From contig CP136063.1 in NCBI GenBank assembly GCA_032622095.1, forward strand, positions 10,829,814-10,893,813: DNA of 64,000 nucleotides. The letters run 5' to 3'. Positions 33,360 to 44,337 of the stretch are shown piece by piece. Within the stretch, counting starts at the first letter, position 1. The number at the start of each line of letters is the position of its first letter. The translations under genes were made by a program, and so were the position numbers. The notes beneath the pieces were generated by a model that was not told where the DNA came from, did not search any database, and saw only the letters and a program-made list of their open reading frames with translations. Origin of the DNA: Siphonodentalium dalli (lineage: Eukaryota; Mollusca; Scaphopoda; Gadilida; Siphonodentaliidae).

Positions 33360-34337
33360 TTATTTCTCATATACATCACATTGATGTCCATCTCCAGTGT
33401 GGATTTTCTTTATATGCGCCTTCAGGTGACTCAGCTGATTAAAGGATTTCTCGCACAAATGACACGGATACGGTCGATCGCCAGTGTGGAGTCTCTTATG
33501 CACGTTCAGGTTACTCAGATTAGCAAACAATTTATCGCACACATCACATTGATATGGGCGATCCCCCGTGTGGATTCTCTTATGCACAGCCAGGTGAGTC
33601 AGCTGATTAAATGATTTCTCGCACAAATTACACGGATACGGTCGATCGCCAGTGTGGAGTCTCTTATGCACAGTCAGGTTACTCAAATTAGCAAATAACT
33701 TATTGCACACATCACATTGATAAGGGCGATCCCCTGTGTGGATTCTCTTATGCGTCGTCAGGTGACTCAGTTGATTAAATGATTTTCCGCACAAATTACA
33801 TTTATACGGACGATCGCCAGTGTGGATTCTCTTATGCGCCTTCAGATTAGTCAACTGCCTAAATAATTTATCACACACATCACATTGATATGGACGATCC
33901 CCCGTGTGGATCCTCTTATGCTCCACCAGGGTACCAGACTTAGTAAATAATTTATCGCACACATCACATTGATACGGACGCTCACCAGTGTGGAACCTCT
34001 TATGTTTCGTTAGGTCACCAGACTGAGTATATGAGTTATCGCACACATCACATTGATACGGGCGATCACCTGTATGGAGTCTCTTATGTACGGTCAGATT
34101 TCCCGGCTGAGTATATGATTTCTCACACACATCGCATTGATACGGGCGATCACCCGTGTGGACTCTCTTATGTATCAGCAAATTTCCGGATGTGGTACAT
34201 GATTTCAGGCATATATCGCACTGGTGGGAAGGAACAGTCACGTGCTTCGCATCGCTGTCAAACTGACTAAACGAATTCCCCGCCGCGCGTTCCTCCTCTC
34301 TACTCTCCGTTGTTAACGGTTCCGCCGCTTTGTACAT
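33360..34337 (-). CDS. C2H2 poly-zinc-finger protein D (10 fingers, intact)
   Basis: The 325-residue frame has an N-terminal tail of about 37 residues rich in Glu and Arg without a known domain, then ten C2H2 fingers joined by H-T-G-D-R-P or H-T-G-E-R-P linkers. Finger 1 has Cys for the core Phe (L-K-S-C-T-T). The last finger has H-X4-H and is followed by the cut-short finger C-D-V-Y-E-K. Contact residues alternate between N-L-S-N and Q-L-x-H types. By the known C2H2 code, Asn at helix position 3 favours A and His favours G, so an A/G-containing target is possible. Start chosen: ATG at 34337, with A at -3. The frame stays open 17 codons upstream to an acceptor-like TTTCTGTTATAG, so a 5' exon is possible. 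It is the only A-D member with start, frame and fingers all intact. Confidence 0.85.
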   Translation of the reverse strand: MYKAAEPLTTESREEERAAGNSFSQFDSDAKHVTVPSHQCDICLKSCTTSGNLLIHKRVHTGDRPYQCDVCEKSYTQPGNLTVHKRLHTGDRPYQCDVCDNSYTQSGDLTKHKRFHTGERPYQCDVCDKLFTKSGTLVEHKRIHTGDRPYQCDVCDKLFRQLTNLKAHKRIHTGDRPYKCNLCGKSFNQLSHLTTHKRIHTGDRPYQCDVCNKLFANLSNLTVHKRLHTGDRPYPCNLCEKSFNQLTHLAVHKRIHTGDRPYQCDVCDKLFANLSNLNVHKRLHTGDRPYPCHLCEKSFNQLSHLKAHIKKIHTGDGHQCDVYEK

Positions 34338-34618
34338 ATTTGCAACAGAATTCGCTAAATCACTCGAACAATGAGAACGACAATGCGTCTATAACAGAAA
34401 GGTTCCTGTGCTGCAAAGTGCAATATCTACAGATACAGATATACATAACGACCATCCTTATATTTTGTCTAATTGTCCGAAATGTTACACGGAACTTTGT
34501 GCACTGATGTATTCCCCATCGACGTGTGTTCTCTCACCTCGTGTCCGCATTTTTTAAAAGACGACCACAACACCATAGAGACATCAACGCGTAACAATTG
34601 TTTTATGTCCCAACATGA

Positions 34619-34684
34619 GCGTTTCAAAAAGTGGTTGTAAACAACGGACGCCGGAATAGAACAGTGTTACCTGACATAGTCTAT
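34619..34684 (-). promoter_or_regulatory. Conserved upstream block of gene D
   Basis: On the minus strand: GACTATGTCA-like (starting ATAGACTATG), GTTCTATTC, then AACCACTTTTTGAAACG. It lies about 280-350 bp upstream of the ATG. Most surrounding sequence differs from A-C, so the block stands out as conserved. Confidence 0.55.
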
Positions 34685-34709
34685 GGTGATGGGGGAACCG
34701 GACACAATA

Positions 34710-35160
34710 GGTTACAGTGAAGTAATTATTTCCCATAGGCCTCAGTGTTAACATATAATGGCCTGCAGCCCTGACTATCCAAAAATTGTGATAAATGAGT
34801 ACACGGTCACCGGAATTGGCATCTGCGCAAAGTTTCTGCATGAAAAAAATCATCTCGTCGAGCATGGAATGTACCTTTAAATTTGGGATTTATAATCGAG
34901 AGTCAGAATTGCATGAAAAAAATATTGACATTTTTTACCTCACACCAAAAAAATAAAATCTAGGAACCACGTGCTTTACAATGTGCCAATGTTTTGTTTG
35001 GAGTCTGAAATTTCAAGAGGAGTGATTGCATGTATTTTATATGTTTAAATATCGAAACTACTATTAACCAACCAGAGCCTAGAATTTTTTTAATTCTCTC
35101 CTGCATCTTGGTCCAAAATCCGTCGGAGGGCGCTACCAATCGAATTACTTCACTGTAACC
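34710..35160. mobile_element. MITE with GGTTACAGTGAAGTAATT ends
   Basis: Ends GGTTACAGTGAAGTAATT and AATTACTTCACTGTAACC are perfect inverted repeats of 18 bp. TA lies on both sides. It starts just upstream of gene D's conserved block. A TA duplication would fit a Tc1/mariner-like origin. There is no transposase. Confidence 0.8.
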
Positions 35161-36051
35161 TAAAGTGACAACAACGTCAATGACATGCCATCTGAAAATG
35201 ACACAAATCGGTCACTGGACTCTTCACATTTGAAAATAAAATACAAAATCTCTATCCATGACTTTGTTTTCGTCTTATTAACCCTTTCCTGACCCCACCC
35301 CTGTTTACAATTGCAACACAAAATATCTTAAAATTAACACGAAAAGTCACCATGTGAGGTCCATGTCGATAAAGTAAACGATGGTAGCATATATACCCAT
35401 CATTGGTGTGAAAGCTGACCGATTTCTCTCTGAGAAAATATGGACGATGGTTCGCCTGATAAACATGGACACGCTGGAGCTTGAATTGGGCGCACGTGAC
35501 AAATTTTGAGTCCTGGTAAACGAAATTTTGGCAAAAACTGAAGTTTTGAGTGCAGCAGAATGATTATGTGCCTACATGTATGTGCATGGAAACAGCCACA
35601 TCACTCAAACACACCACCGTGTTATACTTTTTGTCGACAAGCCACCTCATGCAGACTAATTGGCTGCCATTTAACACTGCACTGGTCGTGTTTTACATCA
35701 AATTTTAGAGACCTGCCACATATAGCTATGTATATTGCTCTCATGGCTAGTCGAAAAGCCTTTATTTCAGTTGTGTACTGACCCTCGATGTTCAGTGCGT
35801 GATTTGTTACCATGACATGCATTAAAGGTACACATATGGGTTCATAACGGACAAAAAAGGGTGATTTTCGAGGTGAAAATTTGAAGCAAAAATTGTCCCA
35901 GATGGGTTAATATTGGCTTCTCATTGATTACCACCGACTCAAATAATATAATATGCCACGTGCTACAAGTTCCCTAATTGTTTGTTGGTCAATGTTTATA
36001 GGAAACCCACCACTGGGCCCAAATGAGAAAAAGGATCATTTTTGTGCTTTA
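35161..36051. other. Spacer without recognisable gene
   Basis: Small open frames at about 35560-35820 on both strands have no recognised motif. Confidence 0.4.
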
Positions 36052-36212
36052 GGTTACAGTGAAGTAATTATTTCCCATAGGCCTCAGTGTTAACATATAA
36101 TGGCCTGCAGCCCTGACTATCCAAAAATTGTGATAAATGAGTACACGGTCACCGGTATTGGCATCTGCGCAAAGTTTCTGCATGAAAAAAATCGAATTAC
36201 TTCACTGTAACC
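36052..36212. mobile_element. Deletion derivative of the GGTTACAGTGAAG MITE
   Basis: The first about 140 bp equal 34710-34850 almost exactly, then it jumps straight to the terminal AATCGAATTACTTCACTG. About 290 internal bases are missing. Confidence 0.85.
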
Positions 36213-36364
36213 AATAGCGTCTTGTTGTGTGGGTATTATTATGTATATATAAGTCGACAGATATTGACACATTCTGGCACTCACTTGGAGAGGAAATTAA
36301 GCGCTCTCTGATCGTCCCATATAACACCTTTCATAAAAGGCAACTGGTGGCAGTGGTGGGCGTA

Positions 36365-36486
36365 CTGCTACAGGTACATAACAGGGCTTTTAACGCTGAC
36401 TACTTACTGCTACAGACACACACATGGCGTTTTAATGCTAACTCTGCCGTACTGATACAGATACACACCATGGCGTTTTAACGCTG
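36365..36486 (+). repeat. Degenerate tandem repeat, about 57-bp unit
   Basis: Two to three copies share TGCTACAG, CACAC-ATGGCGTTTTAA and CGCTGA words. Confidence 0.5.
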
Positions 36487-36764
36487 ATTGATTTCGTGAA
36501 TAGTCTTCAGCCTCATGATAACATTTTGGATTATAACCATAAATACTCATGCTAGATTATTGAGGAAGAAGTATTAACAAAGAAATATAGTCCCTGCTTT
36601 GTTTGTTCAAAGTTATAAGCCGGATTCGTCATCTCCAGTGTAAACCCACCAAATTTAAACCTGGTTTAAACCTACATTGATGGTCCACCCAAACCGGGTC
36701 AAATGGGGCGGTTAATTCATTTGCAGCCGATTTATTTGAGATGAGCATGCAATCTACCCAGTTA

Positions 36765-36845
36765 CCAGACGGACCACAACAGGCCGGTAGAATGACGGAC
36801 CACAACATGCCGGTAGAATGACGGACCACAACAGGCCGGGAGAAT
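36765..36845 (+). repeat. 26-bp tandem repeat, three copies
   Basis: Three copies of GACGGACCACAACAGGCCGG followed by TAGAAT. Confidence 0.8.
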
Positions 36846-36849
36846 GATT

Positions 36850-38090
36850 AGCGTCACGCCTTCAATTAACGCGGGCAAACACACGCACGCTCGTGTGATA
36901 ATTAATCTATTGTGACATGATGATACCAAGCTGTCACTATCACATTATCGACCATCCGCTAATCGATATTGGAGTGATTTGATGAAGTAATTGCGATTGG
37001 CAAAATGGGCGTTACTTTTATTTATTAAGCATGAATGGTCATGTGACATTTACCTTTCATTTGACCCTCACCTTCTATTAAATGATGGTCGATTCGATGC
37101 TATCATTCTTCGGCGGGCACCCATAGCCGACGGGTCGGCAGCAGAGATCTCTCTCAATGTCAGAAAAGACGGATTCATCATTCCAGGTCTACACTAAACC
37201 GGGTTTAGCTGGCTCGTTACCGTATATGGTTTAGTTCCTGCTTTAAGGTTATAGAACACACACAATGTGGATAAGTGCTTCTCGCTTATAAATTTCCAAT
37301 CACTCGCTTATAAATTTCCAATCAGAATAAAATTATGCTCGTTATCAATTTTAGCTGTGGCTAGAACGCTGCGGTCTATATGAGGCAATAAGATGCAAAA
37401 CAGAGTTCAGTCCCCTCGCTAAGCGATATCTGAATGCTGCCAGCACGTGTATTTTGTTTTAATGAAATCTAACAGTTTTTATTGAAATGTTTTGCCAGTT
37501 AAAATTCATTTTGGCTTGATCTAGACCATTTTAAAATTAATATGGACAGTTCTGTTTCTCAGATTAATGCAGATTGAATTGTAACCTACAAACATATCAA
37601 ATAAATAAATGCGACATTTCTTCACATTACGTGTATATAGGTGCTGGCAGCGGTAAGTCCTGCGTCGGGGACTGAACTCTGCACGGAGCTTGATGAGGCA
37701 AGTGCGATTATTATCTCGACGTGGGTCTGGCTGGACCAGGTTTAAACCAGAGGCGACGAATAACTCACTTACACTCATAAACTTTTTTCGTTTTTATAAA
37801 AACCAGAATTCGTTCTGAACTTTGTCCCATTTAATTATGTAACCAAATTAGGGTTTAGTCAAAACCAGATGGTACTAAGTCACTTATTAAATAAACATTT
37901 TTGTCATCAATTTTACTACTGCCTGGGTATGCAGTGTGGTGTCGGGAGAGTCATGTACGTTGAAATTGGTGACGTAATATATACTATATATATATATATA
38001 TATATAGGATCGTGTGGTTCCCCTTTATATGTATGTGGTGTTGAATCAAGATGTGGGAAGCATCCGAAGCATTGTGAGCACCGCCTTTAA
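36850..38090. other. Spacer without recognisable gene
   Basis: Contains a twice-repeated CTCGCTTATAAATTTCCAAT at about 37279-37324, a worn relative of the AAAACC palindrome repeat near 37797-37870, and a TA run at 37985-38006. Confidence 0.4.
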
Positions 38091-38092
38091 AT

Positions 38093-38195
38093 TGATACAG
38101 CATAGCAGTGATTAGCTTCACATATACGGACCATATACAGCATAGCAGTGATTAGCTAAATATACGGACCATATACAGCATAGCAGTGATTAGCG
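38093..38195 (+). repeat. About 44-bp tandem repeat, three copies
   Basis: CATAGCAGTGATTAGC followed by ATATACGGACCATATACAG recurs three times. Confidence 0.75.
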
Positions 38196-38199
38196 TCAC

Positions 38200-39100
38200 C
38201 ACAAATTTGTATTTGTTTGTTGCACATTCTCAGATCAGTGTTCAATATAGTTACGAACTCTCTAGTTACGAACAGTATATGTACCAAGACAACCACAGGG
38301 ACATAACTTTCAACCCAAGAAAGCAGACAAGCTTTAGTTCACAGGGGCCGCTCGATTCACCATATATGTCGGCGCGCCCCTGTTAACTATACGAAGGCAC
38401 GATGTTCGACACACAGACAACAGTTTGGACCACCTGAATTAGAAAGCTAATGCAGCATGAAAATTCAGAAGTACACAGCACAATTTGCGGATAAGCTATC
38501 CTAGGTATACCCAGAAGAAGACTATTGAAACCCAATGCAGCGCGCTGGACGAGATGGGCAGTCTAAGGGACGCGTAGGAAAACGACGCTTGCTCGATTGA
38601 GTCGATTAACCCAGGAACGCCCATATTGATGCACCGTCAAATGCGCATCGAACCAGCATAATCCTCTCGCTGTATTTAGACACAGGCAAACCGAGACACG
38701 ATACTCAGTTCTAACCAACTTCCCAGCAGCTACTAATAACTCTCAGATACGCAGGAGAATGCTGGGAGCCTTGACAATCAGCCTTGGATAGGAATGCAAG
38801 GTAAATATTACAATCTTGTATTTCTAACAACACCTCACTGATGCGCCGACGGAGAAGAAGAGCGACGACAGGACGACGAACACCACCCGATAGCAACCAC
38901 GCAGACGACAGGCCGACGAACTAAGCTGGAACTCAACCACGCAGATGACAAGCAGACACGCCCGAATTGTGAGGACGCAAGAAGACCCTAACCCGAGCAG
39001 ACGACAGGAAGATGAACACAACTAGGAAGAAGCTAGATGCCGACGATTGAATGCTATTGACTTTGTTGTAATTAAATAATCAAACCGTTTTGATTGTCTT
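38200..39100. other. Spacer without recognisable gene
   Basis: Purine-rich GACGA-type repeats occur at about 38850-39010. No credible open frame was found. Confidence 0.4.
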
Positions 39101-39109
39101 AAGAGTTAT

Positions 39110-40010
39110 ATGTACCCGTATTGGCACATATAGAGCACCGAGGTCGTCGGCTAGAGCACTTTATACAGTGCTCAATATAGTTACGAACTCTCTAGAGCAC
39201 CGATGTCTTCGGCTTGAGCACTTTATAGTTACGAACTCTCTAGAGCACCGACGTCGTCGGCTAGAGCACTTTATAGTTGCGAACTCTCTATAGCACCGAG
39301 GTCGTCGGCTAGAGCACTCTATACAGTGCTCTAATGAGTGCTCAATATAGTTACGAACTCTCTAGAGCACCGAGGTTGTCCGCTAGATCACTTTATACAG
39401 CGCTTTAATGGGTGCTCAATATAGTTACGAACTCTCTAGAGCACCGAGGTCGTCGGCTAGAGCACTCTATGCAGTGCTCTAATGAGCGCTCAATATAGTT
39501 AAGAACTCTCTAGAGCATCGATGTCGTCGACTAGAGCACTTCATACAGTGCTTTAATGAGTGCTCAATATAGTTACGAACTCTCTAGAGCACCGAGGTCG
39601 TCGGCTAGAGCACTTTATACCGCGCTTTAGTGAGTGCTCAATATAGTTAAGAACTCTCTAGAGCACCGAGGTAGTCTGTTAGAGCACTATATACAGTGCT
39701 TTAAGGAGTGCTCAATATAGTTACGAACTCTATAGAGCTCCGAGGTCGTCTGTTAGAGCACTATATACAGTGCTTTAAGGAGTGCTCAATATAGTTACGA
39801 ACTCTCTAGAGCGCCGAGGTCGTCGGCTAGAGCACTTTATACAGCGCTTTAGTGAGTGTTCAATATAGTTACGAACTCTGTAGAGCGCCGAGGTAGTCGG
39901 CTAGAGCACTTTATACAGCGCTTTAATGAGTGTTCAATAAAGTTACGAACTCTCTAGAGCACCGAGGTAGTCGGCTAGAGCACTTTATACAGTGCTTTAA
40001 TGAGACCGAC
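39110..40010 (+). repeat. 74-bp minisatellite array
   Basis: About twelve units with GTTACGAACTCTCTAGAGCA, CGAGGTCGTCGGCTAGAGCA, CTTTATACAGTGCT and GAGTGCTCAATATA. Early units (39183, 39231, 39279) are shortened to about 48 bp; later ones are 73-75 bp. Related GTATACGGTGCTC words recur at 40010-40070, 40380-40430, 41680-41725 and 50770-50790. Confidence 0.85.
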
Positions 40011-40069
40011 TATATAAAGCACCTTGCAGTGTATACGGTGCTCTATATAGTCGATGACATTGAAGCGCC

Positions 40070-40864
40070 GTACATGGTGTAATGGTGTTAAATTTACAGT
40101 CGAGTTGCTAACACGCTTTATTTTGATTTAATATCGATGGGAGACGTATACAGGGATCCGATGTGCATGCTGACCGCGGACTGGGGCTCGTAATGCAAGC
40201 CCCCATTTTTGTAACATTTAGGAAATTCCATCCGTGAAACGCACACAACCAGTCGTACGACGTGACGTGTCAAGCCATATTCAAGTTGACATTAATTTGA
40301 TTATCCAATCACTAATTGGTTTCAAATTGAAATGTATATAGGGTTTGCTAATCAGAGAACCTTAAAACATAGTATACGGTACTTTAGTTGGTCGGATAGA
40401 GATAGAGAAGCGTATACGGTGCTTTCGGCACCAGCAAAAATTTCATTGGCTCATGTCAACTGAAAACATTCACTCACTTAAGATTATTAGCAATTCATTA
40501 AGGAAAGCTTTATACTTAGACAAACTGCTTTATCCCAATAATCCAGGGCTGTACATTAAATACCCATAACTTTAAATATGGAATTACCTTAACCTTTCTT
40601 ATTGTCACACTGTATTACGAAGCGCCGTTGAATATGTACTCATAATATTGAGCGCTATACAAATTAATTATTGTATTGTATCTCTTTTATTCTCATTATT
40701 TAGTTTCAAGAATCTAGTCACTTACTTATTTATCACTTAACCCATGCTGTACCATGACTGCCGACTACTCGGACAACGTCACGCCTAGACAAGGCCTATA
40801 TAGCTACTAGATTAGCTTTTTATACAAACACAAAAGCTAACTCCATTCTCAAATGCTACATATT
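40070..40864. other. Spacer without recognisable gene
   Basis: No open frame or strong repeat apart from GTATACGGT words. Confidence 0.4.
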
Positions 40865-41394
40865 TAAAGGTGGATTATCTCTTTGTAAACATGTATTATA
40901 TAGTTACCAGGGTATAACATATTAGATTTGAATCGAATACTTCTGTCCGGAAATGCTTCTATCGATTAATATTAATTTTATTTCGAATATTTTCTGGTCT
41001 AAAAAGGTGTGTTTGTTCAGCTAACGAACAATAGTGGTTACTGTTAACAGAGACGAGAAATTTTATTTAACAATTTTGTCACAAATAAACGTTAATTATA
41101 CTTACTAGCGCTTTTATATGTGGAACAAAACAATACAAACAACAAATCTGTGACATTTGACTTTCGTTCCGTAGCCGTAGGAACAGCCCAGTGCTCTATA
41201 TCGCAATATGGTATCATCCGAATGGTCTGTTCTAAAAATAGTAACATGAACGGTCCCGATTTAATATTCGAAATAAAATCAATATTAATTGATAGAAGCT
41301 TTTCCGGACAGGGGTCTTCAGTTCATATCTATTATTTTATACACACGTAACTATTTAAAATTCGTTATTTAAAGAGATAATCCATCTTTAAATC
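40865..41394 (+). mobile_element. Family-1 TTAA MITE, complete copy (plus)
   Basis: TTAAAGGTGGATTATCTCTT starts it and AAGAGATAATCCATCTTTAA ends it. Length is about 530 bp with the usual long inverted ends. Confidence 0.88.
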
Positions 41395-41429
41395 TTTTGG
41401 TTTAAAAAAAACATTACTTGCTAACAACC

Positions 41430-41618
41430 ATTATCTTACTTCAAAGCAAGGGCATAAAAGTTCTCACTAGTTATGCAGTCATGGTCACTTTATATGTTTG
41501 TATCTGATTATATCTAGCTGTTACACCCTATACTATATGTTTGTTATACTTATAACACTTTGTAACTTACCCACTGAGGGCCTTTATTGGTAAATAAACT
41601 CTATTCTATTCTATTCTA
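41430..41618 (+). mobile_element. LINE 3' tail fragment ending in ATTCT repeats
   Basis: Only the last about 190 bp are visible. The end reads GGTAAATAAACTCTATTCT and then repeats ATTCT. The same tail is at 50621-50677, before the third partial copy of the duplicated block. Confidence 0.65.
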
Positions 41619-42286
41619 CATAGCCGATTTGCTAAGGTACAAACTACGGTTCTTTAGTCGGACGCGTTTGAGCACCGCATACGGTGACCAAGTCGACGAC
41701 CCTATATAACCGTATACGGTGCTCTAGCCACGGACTTTAAGCATAATATATGAATATGAAAGAGCCAACAACAGAGTAATGTTGTTGAAATATTAAATGC
41801 ATGTGAGAATAAATTCTGAAGGATTAGTATACCGTATGATGCATATATAGAGTTGAGTGCTAACGTGCATAATGTACATATATGTATCAAACATACATAC
41901 TAATGTCAACAAAATTTCTAATATAAATCGTAATATATATAGATGTTCGAATCGTGGGTTGTCATTACGCACTGATGTGATCGTATTATGTACGGTACCG
42001 TAATCAACGCACAATGCCGCCGAATTGACGCCCACGCCACTTAATTTCCAAATACGAATATGGGCCGCATCACTGTACCCAGGTGGAATTCATGCGCCAA
42101 AAGGAGTAACAAGTGGATGTAAACATGGGTAAAACCAAGGTATACACCTGGCCTGTGTATATACTTGACCCGAATAGGCTACAGTGTTCCAATTTCTCAG
42201 GTTGGAAACACCCTGGTTCACATCCTGTGATCTTTTTTTAAAAGAGAGGGCTCTTCAATAGGAGGAATATTCGCACAACAATTTAC

Positions 42287-42451
42287 AATTATATATACAC
42301 CCACAAGCTGCCACAATAATAACAAATCATAGCAGTGTCTCATTATATATACACCCACAAGCTGCCACAATAATAACAAATCATAGCAGTGTCTCATTAT
42401 ATATACACCCACAAGCTGCCACAATAATAACAAATCATAGCAGTGTCTCAT
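42287..42451 (+). repeat. 54-bp tandem repeat, three copies
   Basis: Each unit runs ATTATATATACACCCACAAG to GCAGTGTCTC. Because 54 is a multiple of three, the minus strand shows a thrice-repeated 18-residue peptide, which I regard as spurious. The second block copy (45313-45364) has one unit only and a LINE at its end. Confidence 0.85.
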
Positions 42452-42478
42452 AATCCGACTCCCATTAACTTGCCACCG

Positions 42479-42537
42479 ACTATGTCATATCGCATCGTTC
42501 TATTCACCAAAGCTGCCTAGAACCACTTTTTGAAACG
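42479..42537 (+). promoter_or_regulatory. Conserved upstream block of gene E
   Basis: Reads GACTATGTCA, then 9 bases, GTTCTATTC, then 15 bases, AACCACTTTTTGAAACG. It lies 338-396 bp before the ATG of E. Little else upstream matches genes A-D, so retention of this block suggests function. It is absent upstream of F. Confidence 0.6.
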
Positions 42538-42874
42538 AACCCGATTCAGTTTATTGTGTGTGGCCGGATTGTGTTTTGTACCGTCTTTTCGATAAATTGA
42601 ACTCTTGAATCTGATTTGTTTATGCAATTTATATGTAATCTGTTACCGTATAATCACTATGCATGGATCGACTGTATTGAAGACATCAACTGTATCAACA
42701 ATGGACAATGGATTACCGTTCTGTCTGATTGTGTAAGAAAACACGCTGTGGCGAATAGCGCCGAATACGCGTGTGGTACGAGGGTTCCTTTGAACAATTA
42801 ACTGTAATCTAATTATTCTTGAACGACAGTTTATACATTTATGATCATTTATAGTACCGCTATACTACGTAACA

Positions 42875-44065
42875 ATGGCTCAACTACAGACATCGACTAC
42901 AATTCTGAATGAAGGTGGTGATAAATTACACACGGTGGGGATTGCTGCTTCTAGTACATGTACATCTCAATCGCACACGGGCTCGTTTAATTGGTTAGAA
43001 AACGAGGCTAATCCAGAGAATGCTTCTCCCTGTCAGAGTGATGTGTGCGATAAAGCGTTCACCCCACCGAGTAACCCAACGGAGAATGTTTCGCCATATC
43101 AGTGTGATGTCTGCGAGAAATCGTTCACGCGATCGAGTAATCTAACTGCACATAAGAGGATTCACACCGGAGAACGTCCATATATATGCGATATATGCGA
43201 GAGAACATTTATCCACATGAGTCACTTGATCGCACATAAGAGAGTTCACACAGGCGATCGTCCATATCCGTGCGACATATGCGGAAAATCATTTGTTCTA
43301 CAGGGTGACCTGACTAGGCATAAGAACATCCATGCTGGAAATCGTCCGTATGCATGTGATTTATGCGGGAAGACATTTACTCAATCAAGTAACTTGACGA
43401 CACATAAGAGAATTCATGCCGGACATCGACCTTTTCCGTGTGAGATATGTGGAAAATCATTCACTAATAAATGTGATTTAACGTCACATACCAGAATCCA
43501 CACTGGTGATCGCCCATATCCATGTGATGTGTGCAATAAAACATTTAGTAAGCAGGGCGATTTGACTTTACATAAGAGAACCCATACAGGCGAGCGCCCA
43601 TATGCATGCGATATGTGTGACAAGACATTTACTCGTTTGAGTAACATGACGGCGCATAAGAGGATCCACACAGGCGATCGCCCGTATCCGTGTGATCAAT
43701 GCGAAAGGACATTCACTCAGTTGAGCCATTTGACGGCACATACAAACATCCACACAGGAGTTCGCCCCTATCCGTGTGAAGTTTGCGAAAAATCATTTAT
43801 TAGGCAGATCGACCTGGTGGCACATGTTAGAAGCCACACCGGAGTTCGTCCGTATCGGTGCGACGTGTGTGGGAAAACATTCATTTATCAAAATAGTCTG
43901 ACGAGGCACAAGAGAGTTCACACCAAGGATCGCCCTTCTGTGTGTGACATGGGCGACGAAACCCGTTCTGTGTGTGGCATATGCGGTGAATCATTTAGCG
44001 GTACCAGTCACTTTGCGACACATAACACAATTCATGCAGATGTTCACCCTGAACCTTTACCATAA
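42875..44065 (+). CDS. C2H2 poly-zinc-finger protein E (11 fingers)
   Basis: Intact 396-residue frame. The N-terminal about 75 residues are Ser/Thr/Asn-rich with one half-finger (C-D-K-A-F but no His pair). Ten regular C2H2 fingers follow, then a broken unit (V-C-D-M-G-D) and a last intact finger. Linkers vary: T-G-E-R-P, T-G-D-R-P, A-G-N-R-P, A-G-H-R-P, T-G-V-R-P, T-K-D-R-P. Fingers differ more from each other than in A-D, so contact residues are more diverse (for example R-S-S-N, H-M-S-H, L-Q-G-D, N-K-C-D, R-Q-I-D), suggesting a more specific target. Start chosen because ACAATGG gives A at -3 and G at +4. An AATAAA lies 267 bp after the stop (44332). No effector domain is seen. It is probably a nuclear DNA-binding regulator; the target is unknown. 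Confidence 0.88.
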   Translation: MAQLQTSTTILNEGGDKLHTVGIAASSTCTSQSHTGSFNWLENEANPENASPCQSDVCDKAFTPPSNPTENVSPYQCDVCEKSFTRSSNLTAHKRIHTGERPYICDICERTFIHMSHLIAHKRVHTGDRPYPCDICGKSFVLQGDLTRHKNIHAGNRPYACDLCGKTFTQSSNLTTHKRIHAGHRPFPCEICGKSFTNKCDLTSHTRIHTGDRPYPCDVCNKTFSKQGDLTLHKRTHTGERPYACDMCDKTFTRLSNMTAHKRIHTGDRPYPCDQCERTFTQLSHLTAHTNIHTGVRPYPCEVCEKSFIRQIDLVAHVRSHTGVRPYRCDVCGKTFIYQNSLTRHKRVHTKDRPSVCDMGDETRSVCGICGESFSGTSHFATHNTIHADVHPEPLP

Positions 44066-44331
44066 TTTTTTGTAAATCTATCATGGTCACTGGTAACAAT
44101 TTGGCGTCTAATTCATAATAAGTCAAAATAGTTAATTACCCATGCCAATCGGAAATCGTTCGAGTAGGACAAACTTGTTTTTAGTGCGGTGTCATGGGTA
44201 ATTTTTACAACCATTTATTTTGATAAGATTATTGTATCATTCAATTTGATAAGTTTATTCGTGAGTCATGACAGAAAATGTTATATTTCCAATTATTAAA
44301 AAACGACGACCACAATCCCATCATTTTACAA

Positions 44332-44337
44332 AATAAA
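44332..44337 (+). terminator. Polyadenylation signal of gene E (candidate)
   Basis: AATAAA 267 bp after the stop codon, immediately before a MITE copy. The same signal serves F at about 50045. Confidence 0.45.

Noticed and set aside
34031-34270. Plus-strand frame opposite gene D
   Set aside because: Antisense shadow of the finger repeats; contains no domain.
42218-42451. Open frame with an 18-residue peptide repeated three times
   Set aside because: Direct product of the 54-bp tandem repeat. The second block copy has one unit only and no such frame.
43414-43671. Open frame antisense to zinc-finger gene E (also 49127-49384)
   Set aside because: Antisense shadow of regularly spaced finger codons; no independent support.
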